This document shows positions 8,257 to 16,855 of a stretch of DNA of 64,000 nt, in pieces. The notes beneath the pieces are model-generated. The model saw only the letters and a list, made by a program, of their open reading frames with translations. It ran no database searches and was not told the DNA's origin. The DNA is from Actinoplanes sp. M2I2 (GTDB lineage: Bacteria > Actinomycetota > Actinomycetes > Mycobacteriales > Micromonosporaceae). How positions within the stretch are numbered: position 1 is the stretch's first letter; each line of letters begins with the position of its first letter. Where the stretch lies: contig NZ_JALPVJ010000016.1 of assembly GCF_023544445.1 (NCBI RefSeq), forward strand, positions 62,001-126,000, in the 5' to 3' direction. The translations under genes were made by a program, and so were the position numbers.

Positions 8257-9126
8257 ATGAGGACCAGTCCTGCACCGCTCAGCTCCCGCGACCAGCGCGC
8301 CTCGGCCATCGGCGTGGTCGCCCAGAACACCACCCTGTACGGCCCGGCCAGCATGGTGAAGGCCATCGGCGACGCCGGCCTGGACGCCGAGCTGCCGGTC
8401 ACCGTCGGGCACGTCTGCGGGTTCGACTCGGTGGCCGCGTCCCGCCGGCTGGTGCGCAGGTTCACCGGGCAGGGCGTGGCCGGCCTGATCGTGATCGCGC
8501 CGATCGACGCCACCGCCGGGGTGCTCGAGACCGTGCCGGCCGGCCTGCCGGTGGTGACCGTGGACGGTCCGCCCGGCTGCCCCACCTCGAACGTCGCGGT
8601 CGATCAGCACGCCGGCGGGATGCTGGCCACCCGGCACCTGCTGGCCCACGGCCACCGTACGGTCTGGCACGTGGCCGGCCCCGAGCAGTGGCACGGCAGC
8701 CGCGCCCGCGAGGCCGGCTGGCGGGCGGCCCTGGCCGAGGCCGGGGTGCACGCCCCGCCGACGGTCCGGGCCGACTGGTCGGCGGCGTCGGGCTACCGCT
8801 GCGGCCGGCTGCTGGCTGACAACCCGGCCTGCACGGCCGTCTTCGCCGCGAACGACGACATCGCGCTCGGAGTCATGCGCGCGATGGCCGAGCGGGGCCG
8901 CCGCGTCCCCGAGGACGTGAGCGTGGTCGGCTTCGACGACGTGCCCGAGGCCGGCTACACCCATCCGGCGCTCACTACCGTCCGCCAGGAGTTCGCCGAG
9001 GTGGGCCGCGAGGCGCTGCGCCTGCTCCTCGACCAGCTCGGCTCGCCGTCGCGGCAACCCGAGTCCGTACGCCTCGACCCGGTGCTCATTCCCCGGAGCA
9101 CAGTGTCGGCCGCGCTGCGGGTATAG
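8257..9126 (+). CDS. LacI-family sugar-binding regulator lacking the DNA-binding domain
   Basis: A 289-aa protein containing the complete periplasmic-binding-protein-like effector domain of LacI/GalR regulators: IGVVAQNTTLYGPASM at residues 16-31, the AANDDIALGVMRA segment (about 205) and VSVVGFDDVPEAGY (about 230). The helix-turn-helix that should occupy the first 50 residues is absent; only about 15 residues precede the effector domain. The start is well supported by AAAGGA at 8243-8248, and I find no helix-turn-helix remnant in any frame immediately upstream. Its closest relatives here are the LacI proteins at 18281 and 19571, which share the YGPASM/FGPASM block. It converges on the arabinose operon. 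It could sense sugar and form mixed dimers with the full-length paralogues, or be a decayed copy. Confidence 0.8.
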   Translation: MRTSPAPLSSRDQRASAIGVVAQNTTLYGPASMVKAIGDAGLDAELPVTVGHVCGFDSVAASRRLVRRFTGQGVAGLIVIAPIDATAGVLETVPAGLPVVTVDGPPGCPTSNVAVDQHAGGMLATRHLLAHGHRTVWHVAGPEQWHGSRAREAGWRAALAEAGVHAPPTVRADWSAASGYRCGRLLADNPACTAVFAANDDIALGVMRAMAERGRRVPEDVSVVGFDDVPEAGYTHPALTTVRQEFAEVGREALRLLLDQLGSPSRQPESVRLDPVLIPRSTVSAALRV

Positions 9127-9160
9127 GGATCCAGGGCACCGCTTCGGCCGCGCTGCGGGT
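9106..9160. repeat. 17-bp direct repeat at end of the LacI-like gene
   Basis: TCGGCCGCGCTGCGGGT occurs at 9106-9122 and again at 9144-9160. The first copy forms the end of the LacI-like coding sequence and the second lies just before the GTG of a possible 48-codon ORF. A local duplication of the gene's 3' end is the simplest explanation. Confidence 0.8.
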
Positions 9161-9307
9161 GTGAGCCGCCGGGCGGTTGGGCACGTACGCCGCCATGCCT
9201 TGCCCGTCTTCGGCGCGTTTCTCGTCCTGTGCCTGTCCACCGCCCGGTGGGTCAGCGCAGCCGGCTACGTCGTGGTCCTCGCCGGCATCGTCGCCACGGC
9301 GGCCTAA
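9161..9307 (+). CDS. Possible small membrane protein
   Basis: A 48-codon frame (GTG to TAA) with host-like codon bias. The product has a short basic N-terminus (SRRAVGHVRRHA) followed by two hydrophobic stretches (about residues 14-26 and 30-47), giving one hairpin or one long membrane segment. There is no strong ribosome-binding sequence, and the start overlaps the edge of a duplicated 17-bp element. It lies between the LacI-like gene and the end of araA. It could be a real micro-protein or a chance hydrophobic frame. Confidence 0.3.
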   Translation: MSRRAVGHVRRHALPVFGAFLVLCLSTARWVSAAGYVVVLAGIVATAA

Positions 9308-9364
9308 TCGTACCGGAAGGGACGGGCGACCGAGTCGTCGATGAGCCGGCTCTGACAGAGCGGC

Positions 9365-9387
9365 CGCCGGGGCCGAGGGCCCCGGCG
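9365..9387 (-). terminator. Hairpin terminator candidate after araA
   Basis: CGCCGGGGCC (9365-9374) and GGCCCCGGCG (9378-9387) form a perfect 10-bp stem with a 3-base loop. It begins 6 bp beyond the araA stop codon on the minus strand. There is no T-tract, as is common for actinobacterial terminators. Confidence 0.6.
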
Positions 9388-9392
9388 CACCC

Positions 9393-10874
9393 TCAGAAAC
9401 CGCGGGCCAGGCGGTAGTACGCCTGGTTCCAGCGCACCTCCTTGGCGAACTGCCGGATCGACGTCGCGCCGTCGATCACCAGGAGCTCGGTGGACAGCAT
9501 CTCGGCCAGGTCGGCGAGCTCCTCGGCGCCCACGGCCGACGAGAGCACGGTGTGGTGCGGTCCGCCGGCCGTCAGCCACGCCTCGGTCGACGTGGCGAAG
9601 TCCGGCGCCGGCTTCCACACCGCGCGGGCCACCGGCAGCCGGGGCAGCGGCGACGAGGGCGGCACGACCTCGATCTCGTTGGCCACCAGGCGGAACCGCT
9701 CGCCCATGTCGGTGATGCCGACGACCACGGCCGGCCCGGGAGCGGCGTCGAACACCATCCGGACCGGGTCCTCGCGGCCGCCGATGCCGAGGGGATGGAT
9801 CTCCAGGCGCGGGGTGCCGGCCGCGATGGACGGGCACACCTCGAGCATGTGGGCGCCGAGGATGCGCTCCTGGCCGGGCGTCAGGTCGTAGGTGTAGTCC
9901 TCCATGAACGACGTACCGCCGGGCGTCATGGCCTTGAGCGTGTGCAGCAGCACCGACGTCTTCCAGTCGCCCTCGCCGCCGAAGCCGTAGCCGTCGTTCA
10001 TCAGCCGTTGCACCGCGAGGCCGGGCAGCTGGCGCAGCCCCCCGAGGTCCTCGAAGTTGGTCGTGAACGCCTGGAACCCGCCGGCCTCGAGGAACCCGCG
10101 CAGGCCGAGCTCGATCCGGGCGGCGTAGCGCAGCGACTCGTGCCGGTCCCCGCCGTCGCGCAGCTCGGGCGCGATGTCGTACAGGTCGGCGTACTCGACG
10201 ACCAGCTTGTCGATCTCGGCGTCGAGCACCTGGTCGACCACGCTCACGAGGTCGTTCACCCCGTACGTGTTGACCGAGACGCCAAAGCGGAGCTGGGCTT
10301 CGACCTTGTCCCCCTCGGTCACGGCGACGTCGCGCATGTTGTCGCCGAAACGCGCGAGCCGCAGCGATCGCAGGGCCGACAGGCCGCGGGCCGCGCGCAC
10401 CCACGCCGCGATCCGCTCGACCACGCGGGGGTTCGAGACGTGCCCGGCCACGGTCTTGCGGGCGACGCCCAGGCGGGTCTCGATGTAGCCGAACTCGCGG
10501 TCGCCGTGCGCGGCCTGGTTCAGGTTCATGAAGTCCATGTCGATCGACGCCCAGGGCAGCTCGACGTTGGCCTGCGTGTGCAGGTGCAGCAACGGCGTGC
10601 GCAGCGCGTCCAGCCCGGCGATCCACATCTTGGCCGGGGAGAACGTGTGCATCCAGGCGATCAGGCCGATGACGTTCGGGTCGTCGTTGGCCTGGCGGGC
10701 GACGCTGAGGATGTCGCCGGCGGTGGTCAGCACCGGCTTCCAGACGATCTTGACCGGCAGCGACGACGCGAGGACGTCCGAGATCTCGCGCGACTGCGCG
10801 GCGACCTGGTCAAGGGTTTCGGGGCCGTACAGTCCCTGGCTGCCGGTCAGGAACCAGACCTCGTGCTGACTCAT
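9393..10874 (-). CDS. araA: L-arabinose isomerase
   Basis: A 493-aa enzyme converting L-arabinose to L-ribulose, the first step of the bacterial isomerase pathway, in the cytoplasm with Mn2+. The sequence follows AraA closely: GSQGLYGPETL at about residue 10, WMHTFSPAKMWI at about 72, SIDMDFMNLNQAAHG at about 115, GEGDWKTS at about 300, GTSFMEDYTYD at about 325, HMLEVCPSIAAG at about 345 and GGPHHTVLS at about 440. The metal-binding Glu and His residues fall within these blocks. Length is normal (E. coli 500 aa). The ATG overlaps the araD stop (ATGA), so translation is probably coupled. It is the last gene of the operon and is followed by a hairpin. Confidence 0.97.
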   Translation of the reverse strand: MSQHEVWFLTGSQGLYGPETLDQVAAQSREISDVLASSLPVKIVWKPVLTTAGDILSVARQANDDPNVIGLIAWMHTFSPAKMWIAGLDALRTPLLHLHTQANVELPWASIDMDFMNLNQAAHGDREFGYIETRLGVARKTVAGHVSNPRVVERIAAWVRAARGLSALRSLRLARFGDNMRDVAVTEGDKVEAQLRFGVSVNTYGVNDLVSVVDQVLDAEIDKLVVEYADLYDIAPELRDGGDRHESLRYAARIELGLRGFLEAGGFQAFTTNFEDLGGLRQLPGLAVQRLMNDGYGFGGEGDWKTSVLLHTLKAMTPGGTSFMEDYTYDLTPGQERILGAHMLEVCPSIAAGTPRLEIHPLGIGGREDPVRMVFDAAPGPAVVVGITDMGERFRLVANEIEVVPPSSPLPRLPVARAVWKPAPDFATSTEAWLTAGGPHHTVLSSAVGAEELADLAEMLSTELLVIDGATSIRQFAKEVRWNQAYYRLARGF

Positions 10875-11581
10875 TGCTGTCCCTCCATCGGATTCCGGCC
10901 CTCCGTCAGGTGCTGGCCGTAGACGTTCTGGTACCGGTCGAACAGGCGGTCCACGGCGGTCGTGGGGAGCCGGTCGATCGGACCGAGCTGGCGGGCCAGG
11001 TGCATCGTGCGGGCGACGTCCTCGCACATGACCGCGGCCTTCACGGCCGCCTTGGCCGTCGGGCCGATCGTGAACGGCCCGTGCTGGCGCATCAGCACGG
11101 CCGGCGAGCGGGAGCCGCGCAGCGTCTCGACGATCCCCCGCCCGATGTCGTCGCTGCCGATCAGCGCGAACGGGCCGATCGGGATGTCGCCGCCGAACTC
11201 GTCGGCCATGGCCGTGATCGCGCACGGGATCGGTTCGCCCAGGGCGGCCCAGGCCGTGGCGTACGGGCTGTGGGTGTGCACGACGCCGTTGACCTCGGGC
11301 ATGTGGCGGTAGACGTAGGCGTGCGAGGCGGTGTCGCTGGACGGGCTGTGCTCGCCCTCGACCAGGGCGCCGTCGAGGTCGCACACGACCATCGCCTCCG
11401 GGGTGAGCGAGTCGTACTCAACCCCGGACGGCTTGATCACCATCAGGTCCTCGCCGGGCACCCGGGCCGAGACGTTGCCGGCCGTCCAGGTGACCAGGCC
11501 CCACCGGGTGAGATGGGCGTGCAGGTCGCACACCTCGGCCCGGATCCGGGCGATCGTCTGGGAGATGGGCATGACGGTCAT
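10871..11581 (-). CDS. araD: L-ribulose-5-phosphate 4-epimerase
   Basis: A 236-aa class II aldolase/adducin-fold, metal-dependent enzyme. It converts L-ribulose 5-phosphate to D-xylulose 5-phosphate, which feeds the pentose phosphate pathway. Visible motifs are GNVSAR (about residue 35), IKPSG (about 49), SSDTASHAYVY (about 82), the zinc ligands HTHS (about 101) and RQHGPF (about 170). The start at 11581 overlaps the araB stop (ATGA) and has GGAGGTTG just upstream; a second ATG nine bases in lacks a site. The araA gene follows with another four-base overlap. Confidence 0.96.
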   Translation of the reverse strand: MTVMPISQTIARIRAEVCDLHAHLTRWGLVTWTAGNVSARVPGEDLMVIKPSGVEYDSLTPEAMVVCDLDGALVEGEHSPSSDTASHAYVYRHMPEVNGVVHTHSPYATAWAALGEPIPCAITAMADEFGGDIPIGPFALIGSDDIGRGIVETLRGSRSPAVLMRQHGPFTIGPTAKAAVKAAVMCEDVARTMHLARQLGPIDRLPTTAVDRLFDRYQNVYGQHLTEGRNPMEGQQ

Positions 11582-13254
11582 CGGTCAACCTCCGACGTTG
11601 TCGGCTGGAAGGCCTCGTCCCTGATCGCCCGCAGCCGGTGGAGCACCTTGTTCTCGCCTGTCCCGAAGTAGTCGTGCAGCGTCGAGTACTCGGCGTAGAG
11701 CCGGTCGTAGACGTCGGCGTCGGCCGCTTCCGGCTGCCACACGTCCTTCTCGACCCGGCCCATCGCCTCGGACGCCGTCGCGACGTCGGGGTAGACCCCG
11801 GCCGCCACCGCCGCGTGGATCGCCGAGCCCAGCGCGGGCGCCTGCTCCGAGGAGGCCACGCTGATCGGCCGGCGCAGCACGTCGGCGTAGATCCGCATGA
11901 CCAGCGGGTTGCGCTTGAGCCCGCCGGCCGCCACGAACTCGGTGACCGGCACGCCCGCGGCCTCGAACGTTTCAACGATCTTGCGGGTGCCGAACGCGGT
12001 CGCCTCGATGAGCGCCTTGTAGATCTCGAACGGCCGGGTCGCCAGCGTCAGCCCCGCGATCACCCCGGAGAGGTGGTGGTCGACCAGCACCGACCGGTTG
12101 CCGCTCTGCCAGTCGAGGGCGATCAGCCCGTGCCCGCCCACCGGCTGCTCGGCGGCCTGGCGGGAGAGCACATCGTGCACGCTGAGCCCGGCTGCGCGCG
12201 CTTCCTCGTACACATAGGGGGGAACGCCGTTGTCGACGAACCAGCCGAAGATGTCGCCGACACCACTCTGCCCGGCCTCGTAGCCGTAGAGCCCGGCGAG
12301 GATGCCGCCGTCGACGACGCCGCAGATGCCCGGCACCGCCGCCCGCTCGGTGGAGTTCATGACGTGACAGGTGGACGTGCCCATCACCAGCAGCATCTGC
12401 CCGGGGCCGACCGCCTGCGCGGCCGGCGAGGTGACGTGCGCGTCGACGTTGCCGACCGCGACCGCGATCCCCTCGGGCAGCCCCGTCCACCCGGCCGCCT
12501 CGGCGGTCAGCCCGCCCGCACGCTCGCCGAGCGCCGCGATCGGGTGGGCCAGCCGGGTGTCGGCGAAGTCCGCGAACCCGGGGTTGAGCTCGGCCAGATA
12601 CTCACGGCTGGGATACGTACCGTCCTGGAGGATGCCTTTGTATCCGGCCGTGCAGGCGTTGCGGGTCTCGCGGCCGCACAGCTGCCAGACGATCCAGTCG
12701 GCCGCCTCGATCCAGCGCTCGGTGCGCGCGTAGACCTCGGGGTCCTCCTCGAGCACCTGCAGCGCCTTCGCGAACTGCCACTCCGAGGAGATTTTGCCGC
12801 CGTAGCGGTCGATCCACGGCTCGCCGCGGCGGTGGGCCAGGTCGGTGATCCGGTCGGCCTGCGGTTGCGCCGCATGGTGCTTCCAGAGCTTCACGTACGC
12901 GTGCGGACGGCCCTCGAAGCCGTCGACCTCGGCCAGCGGGGTGCCGTCGGCCAGCGCCGGCAGCACGGTGCAGGCGGTGAAGTCGGTGGCGATGCCGACG
13001 ACGTCGCCCGGGTCGATCCCGGCCGCCGCGACCGCCTGCGGCACGGCCGTGCGCAGCACCTCGCGGTAGTCGTCGGGGTTCTGCAGCGCCCAGTCGGGTC
13101 GCAGCCGCTCCCCCGTCGCCGGCAGGGTCCGTTCGATCACGCCGTGCCCGTACTCGTGCACGGCGCTGCCGACCTCTTCGCCGTCGCTGACCCGGACGAC
13201 CACGGCACGGCCGGAGAGCGTGCCGAAGTCGACCCCGATGGTGTAGGAGGGCAT
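11578..13254 (-). CDS. araB: Ribulokinase
   Basis: A 558-aa FGGY-type sugar kinase that phosphorylates L-ribulose with ATP. IGVDFGTLSGRAVVV (residues 6-20) is the N-terminal ATPase phosphate loop with the AraB-type GTLSGRA sequence, TDFTACTVLP (about 90) and the YGGKISSEWQ stretch (about 150) match the sugar-binding face, and VMGTSTCHM-like VMGTSTCHVMNS (about 297) and AAGGLKRNPLVMRIYADVL (about 440) are the adenosine-binding blocks. Length matches AraB (about 560). It begins directly after the permease stop with no spacer, and its own stop overlaps the araD start, so transport and catabolism are one transcription unit. Confidence 0.97.
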   Translation of the reverse strand: MPSYTIGVDFGTLSGRAVVVRVSDGEEVGSAVHEYGHGVIERTLPATGERLRPDWALQNPDDYREVLRTAVPQAVAAAGIDPGDVVGIATDFTACTVLPALADGTPLAEVDGFEGRPHAYVKLWKHHAAQPQADRITDLAHRRGEPWIDRYGGKISSEWQFAKALQVLEEDPEVYARTERWIEAADWIVWQLCGRETRNACTAGYKGILQDGTYPSREYLAELNPGFADFADTRLAHPIAALGERAGGLTAEAAGWTGLPEGIAVAVGNVDAHVTSPAAQAVGPGQMLLVMGTSTCHVMNSTERAAVPGICGVVDGGILAGLYGYEAGQSGVGDIFGWFVDNGVPPYVYEEARAAGLSVHDVLSRQAAEQPVGGHGLIALDWQSGNRSVLVDHHLSGVIAGLTLATRPFEIYKALIEATAFGTRKIVETFEAAGVPVTEFVAAGGLKRNPLVMRIYADVLRRPISVASSEQAPALGSAIHAAVAAGVYPDVATASEAMGRVEKDVWQPEAADADVYDRLYAEYSTLHDYFGTGENKVLHRLRAIRDEAFQPTTSEVDR

Positions 13255-14274
13255 TCACTTGGCCTTTCTGGTGACGAGCCGCTGCAGGACGATGAACACG
13301 AAGAGCAGGATTCCCACGACGATGCGCGTCCACCACGAGTTCAGGTCGCCCTGGAACGTGATGATCGTCTGGATGAGACCGAGCACCAGCACGCCCAGGA
13401 CGGTGCCCAGCACATATCCCGAGCCGCCGGTCAGCAGCACACCGCCGATGACCACCGCGGCGATGGCGTCGAGTTCGAGCCCCTGCCCGTGCAGGCTGTA
13501 GCCGGAGGACGTGTAGAAGCTGTAGAGCACCCCGCCGAGCGACGCGCAGAAACCGCTCAGCGTGTAGACCGCGATCCGCGTACGCCCGACCGGCAGACCC
13601 ATCAGCAGCGCGGAGTCGGCGTTGCCACCGATCGCGTACACGTTGCGCCCGAACCGCGTCCAGGCCAGCACGAGAGCCGCGATCAGCACGACGATCAGCG
13701 CGATCACCACGTTGAGCGAGATGAAGATGCCCTCGCCGAACCGGAACCGCTTCTGCGCCATCTGGGTCCAGAAGTCGTTCGTGATCGGGATCGAGTTGCG
13801 GTTGATCAGCAGCGACAGGCCGCGGGCGAGGAACATGCCGGCCAGCGTGGCGATGAACGGCTCCACCTTGAAGAAGTGGATGACCGCGCCCATGCCCAGG
13901 CCCATCACCGTGCCGATGAGCAGCACCAGCGGGAGGACGACCCCGGCGGGCCAGCCGGCGGTCAGCAGCGTCGCGGCCACCGTGGTGGTCAGGGCGATCA
14001 CCGCGCCGACCGACAGGTCGATGCCGCCGGTGAGGATCACGAACGTCATGCCGACCGCGACGACCAGCAGGAAGGCGTTGTCGACGAAGACGTTGAGCAG
14101 CACCTGGGTGTCGCCGAAGCCCTCGTAGTTGTAGACGCCGATCGAGTACATGATGATCAGCAGCGCCAGGGTGGCCAGCACCGGGACATGCCGGGTGTTC
14201 GGCCGGTACACCCGGCGGCTGCCGAGGATCGATCGGTTCCGCTGCGGCGTGGGTGGGGTGGACACGTCGATCAC
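13255..14274 (-). CDS. Sugar ABC transporter permease 2 (YjfF-like)
   Basis: A 339-aa integral membrane permease of the ribose/galactofuranose type (BPD_transp_2), with about nine hydrophobic segments and the conserved TGGIDLSVGAVIAL block at about residue 80. The second half carries GGNADSALLMGLPVGRTRI (about 225) followed by VIGGVLLTGGSGYVLGT (about 280), typical of this family. GTG start at 14274 overlaps the previous permease stop (GTGA) with GGAGGTG upstream. The order binding protein, ATPase, permease, permease matches E. coli ytfQRT-yjfF and the Shewanella AraUVWZ arabinoside importers. Together with araBDA downstream, uptake of arabinose or a furanose or oligomeric form of it is the likely role. 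Confidence 0.9.
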   Translation of the reverse strand: MIDVSTPPTPQRNRSILGSRRVYRPNTRHVPVLATLALLIIMYSIGVYNYEGFGDTQVLLNVFVDNAFLLVVAVGMTFVILTGGIDLSVGAVIALTTTVAATLLTAGWPAGVVLPLVLLIGTVMGLGMGAVIHFFKVEPFIATLAGMFLARGLSLLINRNSIPITNDFWTQMAQKRFRFGEGIFISLNVVIALIVVLIAALVLAWTRFGRNVYAIGGNADSALLMGLPVGRTRIAVYTLSGFCASLGGVLYSFYTSSGYSLHGQGLELDAIAAVVIGGVLLTGGSGYVLGTVLGVLVLGLIQTIITFQGDLNSWWTRIVVGILLFVFIVLQRLVTRKAK

Positions 14275-15290
14275 GCCGGCACCTCCGCTCGCTTGGGGCC
14301 GAATCGGCCGAAGACCTTGGCCCGGAACGTGGCCGACTGGGCCAGGCAGAGGATGATCACGACGACCGCCTTGAAGAGCAGGGTGGTCTCGACCGGGACG
14401 CCGACGCTGACCGCGGTGATGTCGAGCGTGGTGATGATGACCGCGCCGAGCACGCTGCCCGCGATGGAGAACCGGCCGCCGGTCAGGGCCGTGCCGCCGA
14501 GGACGACGGCGAGGATCGCGTTGAGCTCGATCAGGTTGCCGGCCGCGTTGCTGTCCGCACTGGACACGTCCGAGCTGTAGATGAGTCCGGCGACACCGGC
14601 GAAGGCGGCCGCGAAGACGTACACCATGATCGTGATCCGGCGCGCCCGGATGCCGGCCAGCCGGCTCGCGGTCGGGCTGCCGCCGACCGACTCCAGGAGC
14701 AACCCCAAGGCCGTACGCCGGGTGAGCGCGACCGTCAGCGCGACCGCCGCCGCGGCGATGAGGAACGAGACGGGCACGGCCAGGAAATAGCCCGCGCCGA
14801 TGACCCGGTAGGGCTCCGAGCGGACGTTGAGGATCTGCCCGCCGGTGATGAGCTGGGCCACGCCCCGGCCGGCGACCATCAGGATCAGCGTCGCGATGAT
14901 GGGCTGGATCCCCAGCACGGCGACCAGGAAACCGTTCCACAGCCCGAAGACCAGGCACAGGGCGATCGCCGCGCCGACCACGAGCAGCACCGGCCCGACC
15001 GCGTCCGGGTTGCTCAGGTCGCCGATGAGCAGGCAGGCCAGCGCGCCCGAGATGGCCATCACCGAGCCGACCGAGAGGTCGATGCCGCCGGTCGCGATCA
15101 CCAGCGTCATGCCCAGCGCGACCAGCACCAGCGGCGCGCTGCGGCGCAGGATGTCGATCAGCGAGCCGTAGAGGTGCCCGTCCTGCAGGGTGATCGAGAA
15201 GAAGTTGTTCGAGAACACCAGGTTGCTGGCCAGCAGCACCACCAGGACGGCGATGGGCCAGAACAGCCGGTGTCTCAGCAGGTTCGTCAT
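14271..15290 (-). CDS. Sugar ABC transporter permease 1 (YtfT-like)
   Basis: A 339-aa permease of the same family as its downstream neighbour and almost certainly its heterodimer partner. It has an N-terminal membrane segment after NLLRHRLFWP, then TGGIDLSVGSVMAISG (about residue 75), GGSPTASRLAGIRARRI (about 220) and VLGGTALTGGRFSIAG (about 275). The C-terminal tail is basic (FGRFGPKRAEVPA). Its ATG overlaps the ATPase stop (ATGA) and its stop overlaps the next permease start (GTGA), which would secure equal synthesis of both permeases. Confidence 0.9.
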   Translation of the reverse strand: MTNLLRHRLFWPIAVLVVLLASNLVFSNNFFSITLQDGHLYGSLIDILRRSAPLVLVALGMTLVIATGGIDLSVGSVMAISGALACLLIGDLSNPDAVGPVLLVVGAAIALCLVFGLWNGFLVAVLGIQPIIATLILMVAGRGVAQLITGGQILNVRSEPYRVIGAGYFLAVPVSFLIAAAAVALTVALTRRTALGLLLESVGGSPTASRLAGIRARRITIMVYVFAAAFAGVAGLIYSSDVSSADSNAAGNLIELNAILAVVLGGTALTGGRFSIAGSVLGAVIITTLDITAVSVGVPVETTLLFKAVVVIILCLAQSATFRAKVFGRFGPKRAEVPA

Positions 15291-16801
15291 GGCGTGGCTC
15301 CGCTGGCTATCGTCTGCATGATCCGGTCGGCGTCGACGTCGTCGCCGTTCTCCAGCTCCTCGACCAGCCGCCGGTCGCGCAGAACCTCGATCTTGTGGCT
15401 GAGCCGGAGGACCTCCTCGAGCTCGGCGCTGACGAACAGGACGGCCATGCCCCCGTCGGCGAGCTGGGCGACCAGCCGCTGGATCTCGGCCTTGGCGCCG
15501 ACGTCGATGCCGCGCGTCGGCTCGTCGATGATCAGCAGCCGGGGCTCGGTGATCAGCCAGCGGGCCAGCAGCACCTTCTGCTGGTTGCCGCCGGAGAGGT
15601 TGCGCACCAGGCGTTCCGGGTCGGCCGGCCGGATCTGCAAGGCCTTGATGTACTTGTCGACGAGCTCGTCCTGCTTGCGGCGCGGGATGGGCCGCATCCA
15701 GCCGCGCTCGGCCTGCAGCGCCAGGATGATGTTCTCCCGGACGGTCAGCTCGCCGACGATGCCCTCGGTGCGCCGGTTCTCCGACGAGAAGGCGATGCCC
15801 TTGGCCATGGCCTCGCGCGGGCTCTTCACCGCCTCCGCCTTGCCGTCGATGAGGAGCTGACCGTGGTCCGGGCGGTCGGCGCCGAACAAAAGCCGGGCCA
15901 GCTCGGTCCGGCCGGAGCCGAGCAGTCCGGCCAGGCCGACCACCTCGCCGGCCTGGATCGTCAGGTCGAACGGGGCAATCGCGCCCGTACGGCCCAGTTG
16001 CCGGGCCTCGAGGATGGGCGTGCCCCGCTCCGGGACGGTCGCCTCCCGGGCCTGTTCCTCGATCTCGCCCAGGGCCTCGAGCTCCTTGCCGATCATCTTC
16101 CCGATGAGCTGCCTCTGGGGCAGCTCCTCGGTGCGGTACTCGCCGATCAGCCGGCCGTTGCGCAGCACCGTCATCCGGTCGGCGATCTCGTAGACCTGGT
16201 CGAGGAAGTGGCTCACGAACAGGATCGCGACGCCGTCGTCGCGCAGCCGCCGCATGATCGTGAACAGCTGCCGGACCTCGGAGGCGTCCAGGCTGGAGGT
16301 CGGCTCGTCGAGGATCAGGATCTTCGCCGACAGGTCGACGGCCCGCGCGATCGCCACCATCTGCTGGATGGCCAGCGAGTAGCTGTCGAGCTGGGCCGAG
16401 ACGTCGATGTCGAGGTCGAGCCGGGCCAGGCTCCGCTGGGCCCGCCGCCGCATCTCCGACCACTGGATGCGGCCGAACCGGCGCGGTTCGCGCCCGATGA
16501 AGATGTTCTCGGCCACCGAGAGGTTGGGGCAGAGGTTGACCTCCTGGTAGACGGTGCTGATGCCGGCCTGCTGGGCCTGCAGCGGCCCGGCCAGACGCAC
16601 CGGCGTACCGGCCAGCTCGATCTCGCCGCCGTCGATGTCGTACACGCCGGTCAGCACCTTGATGAGGGTGGACTTCCCGGCGCCGTTCTCGCCCATCAGC
16701 GCGTGGATCTCGCCGGGCAACAGGCGGAAGTCGACGCCGTCGAGCGCGACGACGCCGGGGAAGGCCTTCTTGATGCCGGTCATCTTCAATTGCTCAGCCA
16801 T
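15287..16801 (-). CDS. Sugar ABC transporter ATP-binding protein (two NBDs, YtfR/RbsA type)
   Basis: A 504-aa protein with two nucleotide-binding domains. The first has Walker A GENGAGKST (about residue 36), a degenerate signature LAIQQMVAIARA (about 145) and Walker B ILILDEPTSSLD (about 162). The second has the degenerate P-loop GLLGSGRTE (about 290) usual for this class, a canonical signature LSGGNQQKVLLAR (about 400) and LLIIDEPTRGIDVG (about 422). It drives import through the two permeases that follow. It is separated from the binding-protein gene by 54 bp holding a strong hairpin, and it overlaps the first permease gene by 4 bp. Confidence 0.95.
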   Translation of the reverse strand: MAEQLKMTGIKKAFPGVVALDGVDFRLLPGEIHALMGENGAGKSTLIKVLTGVYDIDGGEIELAGTPVRLAGPLQAQQAGISTVYQEVNLCPNLSVAENIFIGREPRRFGRIQWSEMRRRAQRSLARLDLDIDVSAQLDSYSLAIQQMVAIARAVDLSAKILILDEPTSSLDASEVRQLFTIMRRLRDDGVAILFVSHFLDQVYEIADRMTVLRNGRLIGEYRTEELPQRQLIGKMIGKELEALGEIEEQAREATVPERGTPILEARQLGRTGAIAPFDLTIQAGEVVGLAGLLGSGRTELARLLFGADRPDHGQLLIDGKAEAVKSPREAMAKGIAFSSENRRTEGIVGELTVRENIILALQAERGWMRPIPRRKQDELVDKYIKALQIRPADPERLVRNLSGGNQQKVLLARWLITEPRLLIIDEPTRGIDVGAKAEIQRLVAQLADGGMAVLFVSAELEEVLRLSHKIEVLRDRRLVEELENGDDVDADRIMQTIASGATP

Positions 16802-16817
16802 CTGGGCTCCGTTCAGC

Positions 16818-16846
16818 GGTGGGCCGTCCGGCCAGGACGGCCCACC
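16818..16846 (-). terminator. Intercistronic 12-bp hairpin between binding-protein and ATPase genes
   Basis: GGTGGGCCGTCC (16818-16829) and GGACGGCCCACC (16835-16846) are exact reverse complements with a 5-base loop. The hairpin lies 10 bp after the binding-protein stop. In many binding-protein-dependent operons such a structure protects or partly terminates the message, so that binding protein is made in excess over membrane components. Confidence 0.75.
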
Positions 16847-16855
16847 AGCCGCTAC

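Noticed and set aside
11638..14580. 980-codon plus-strand ORF across araB and a permease gene
   Set aside because: Antisense shadow of clearly identified minus-strand genes; its product is low complexity in R, H, D and G.
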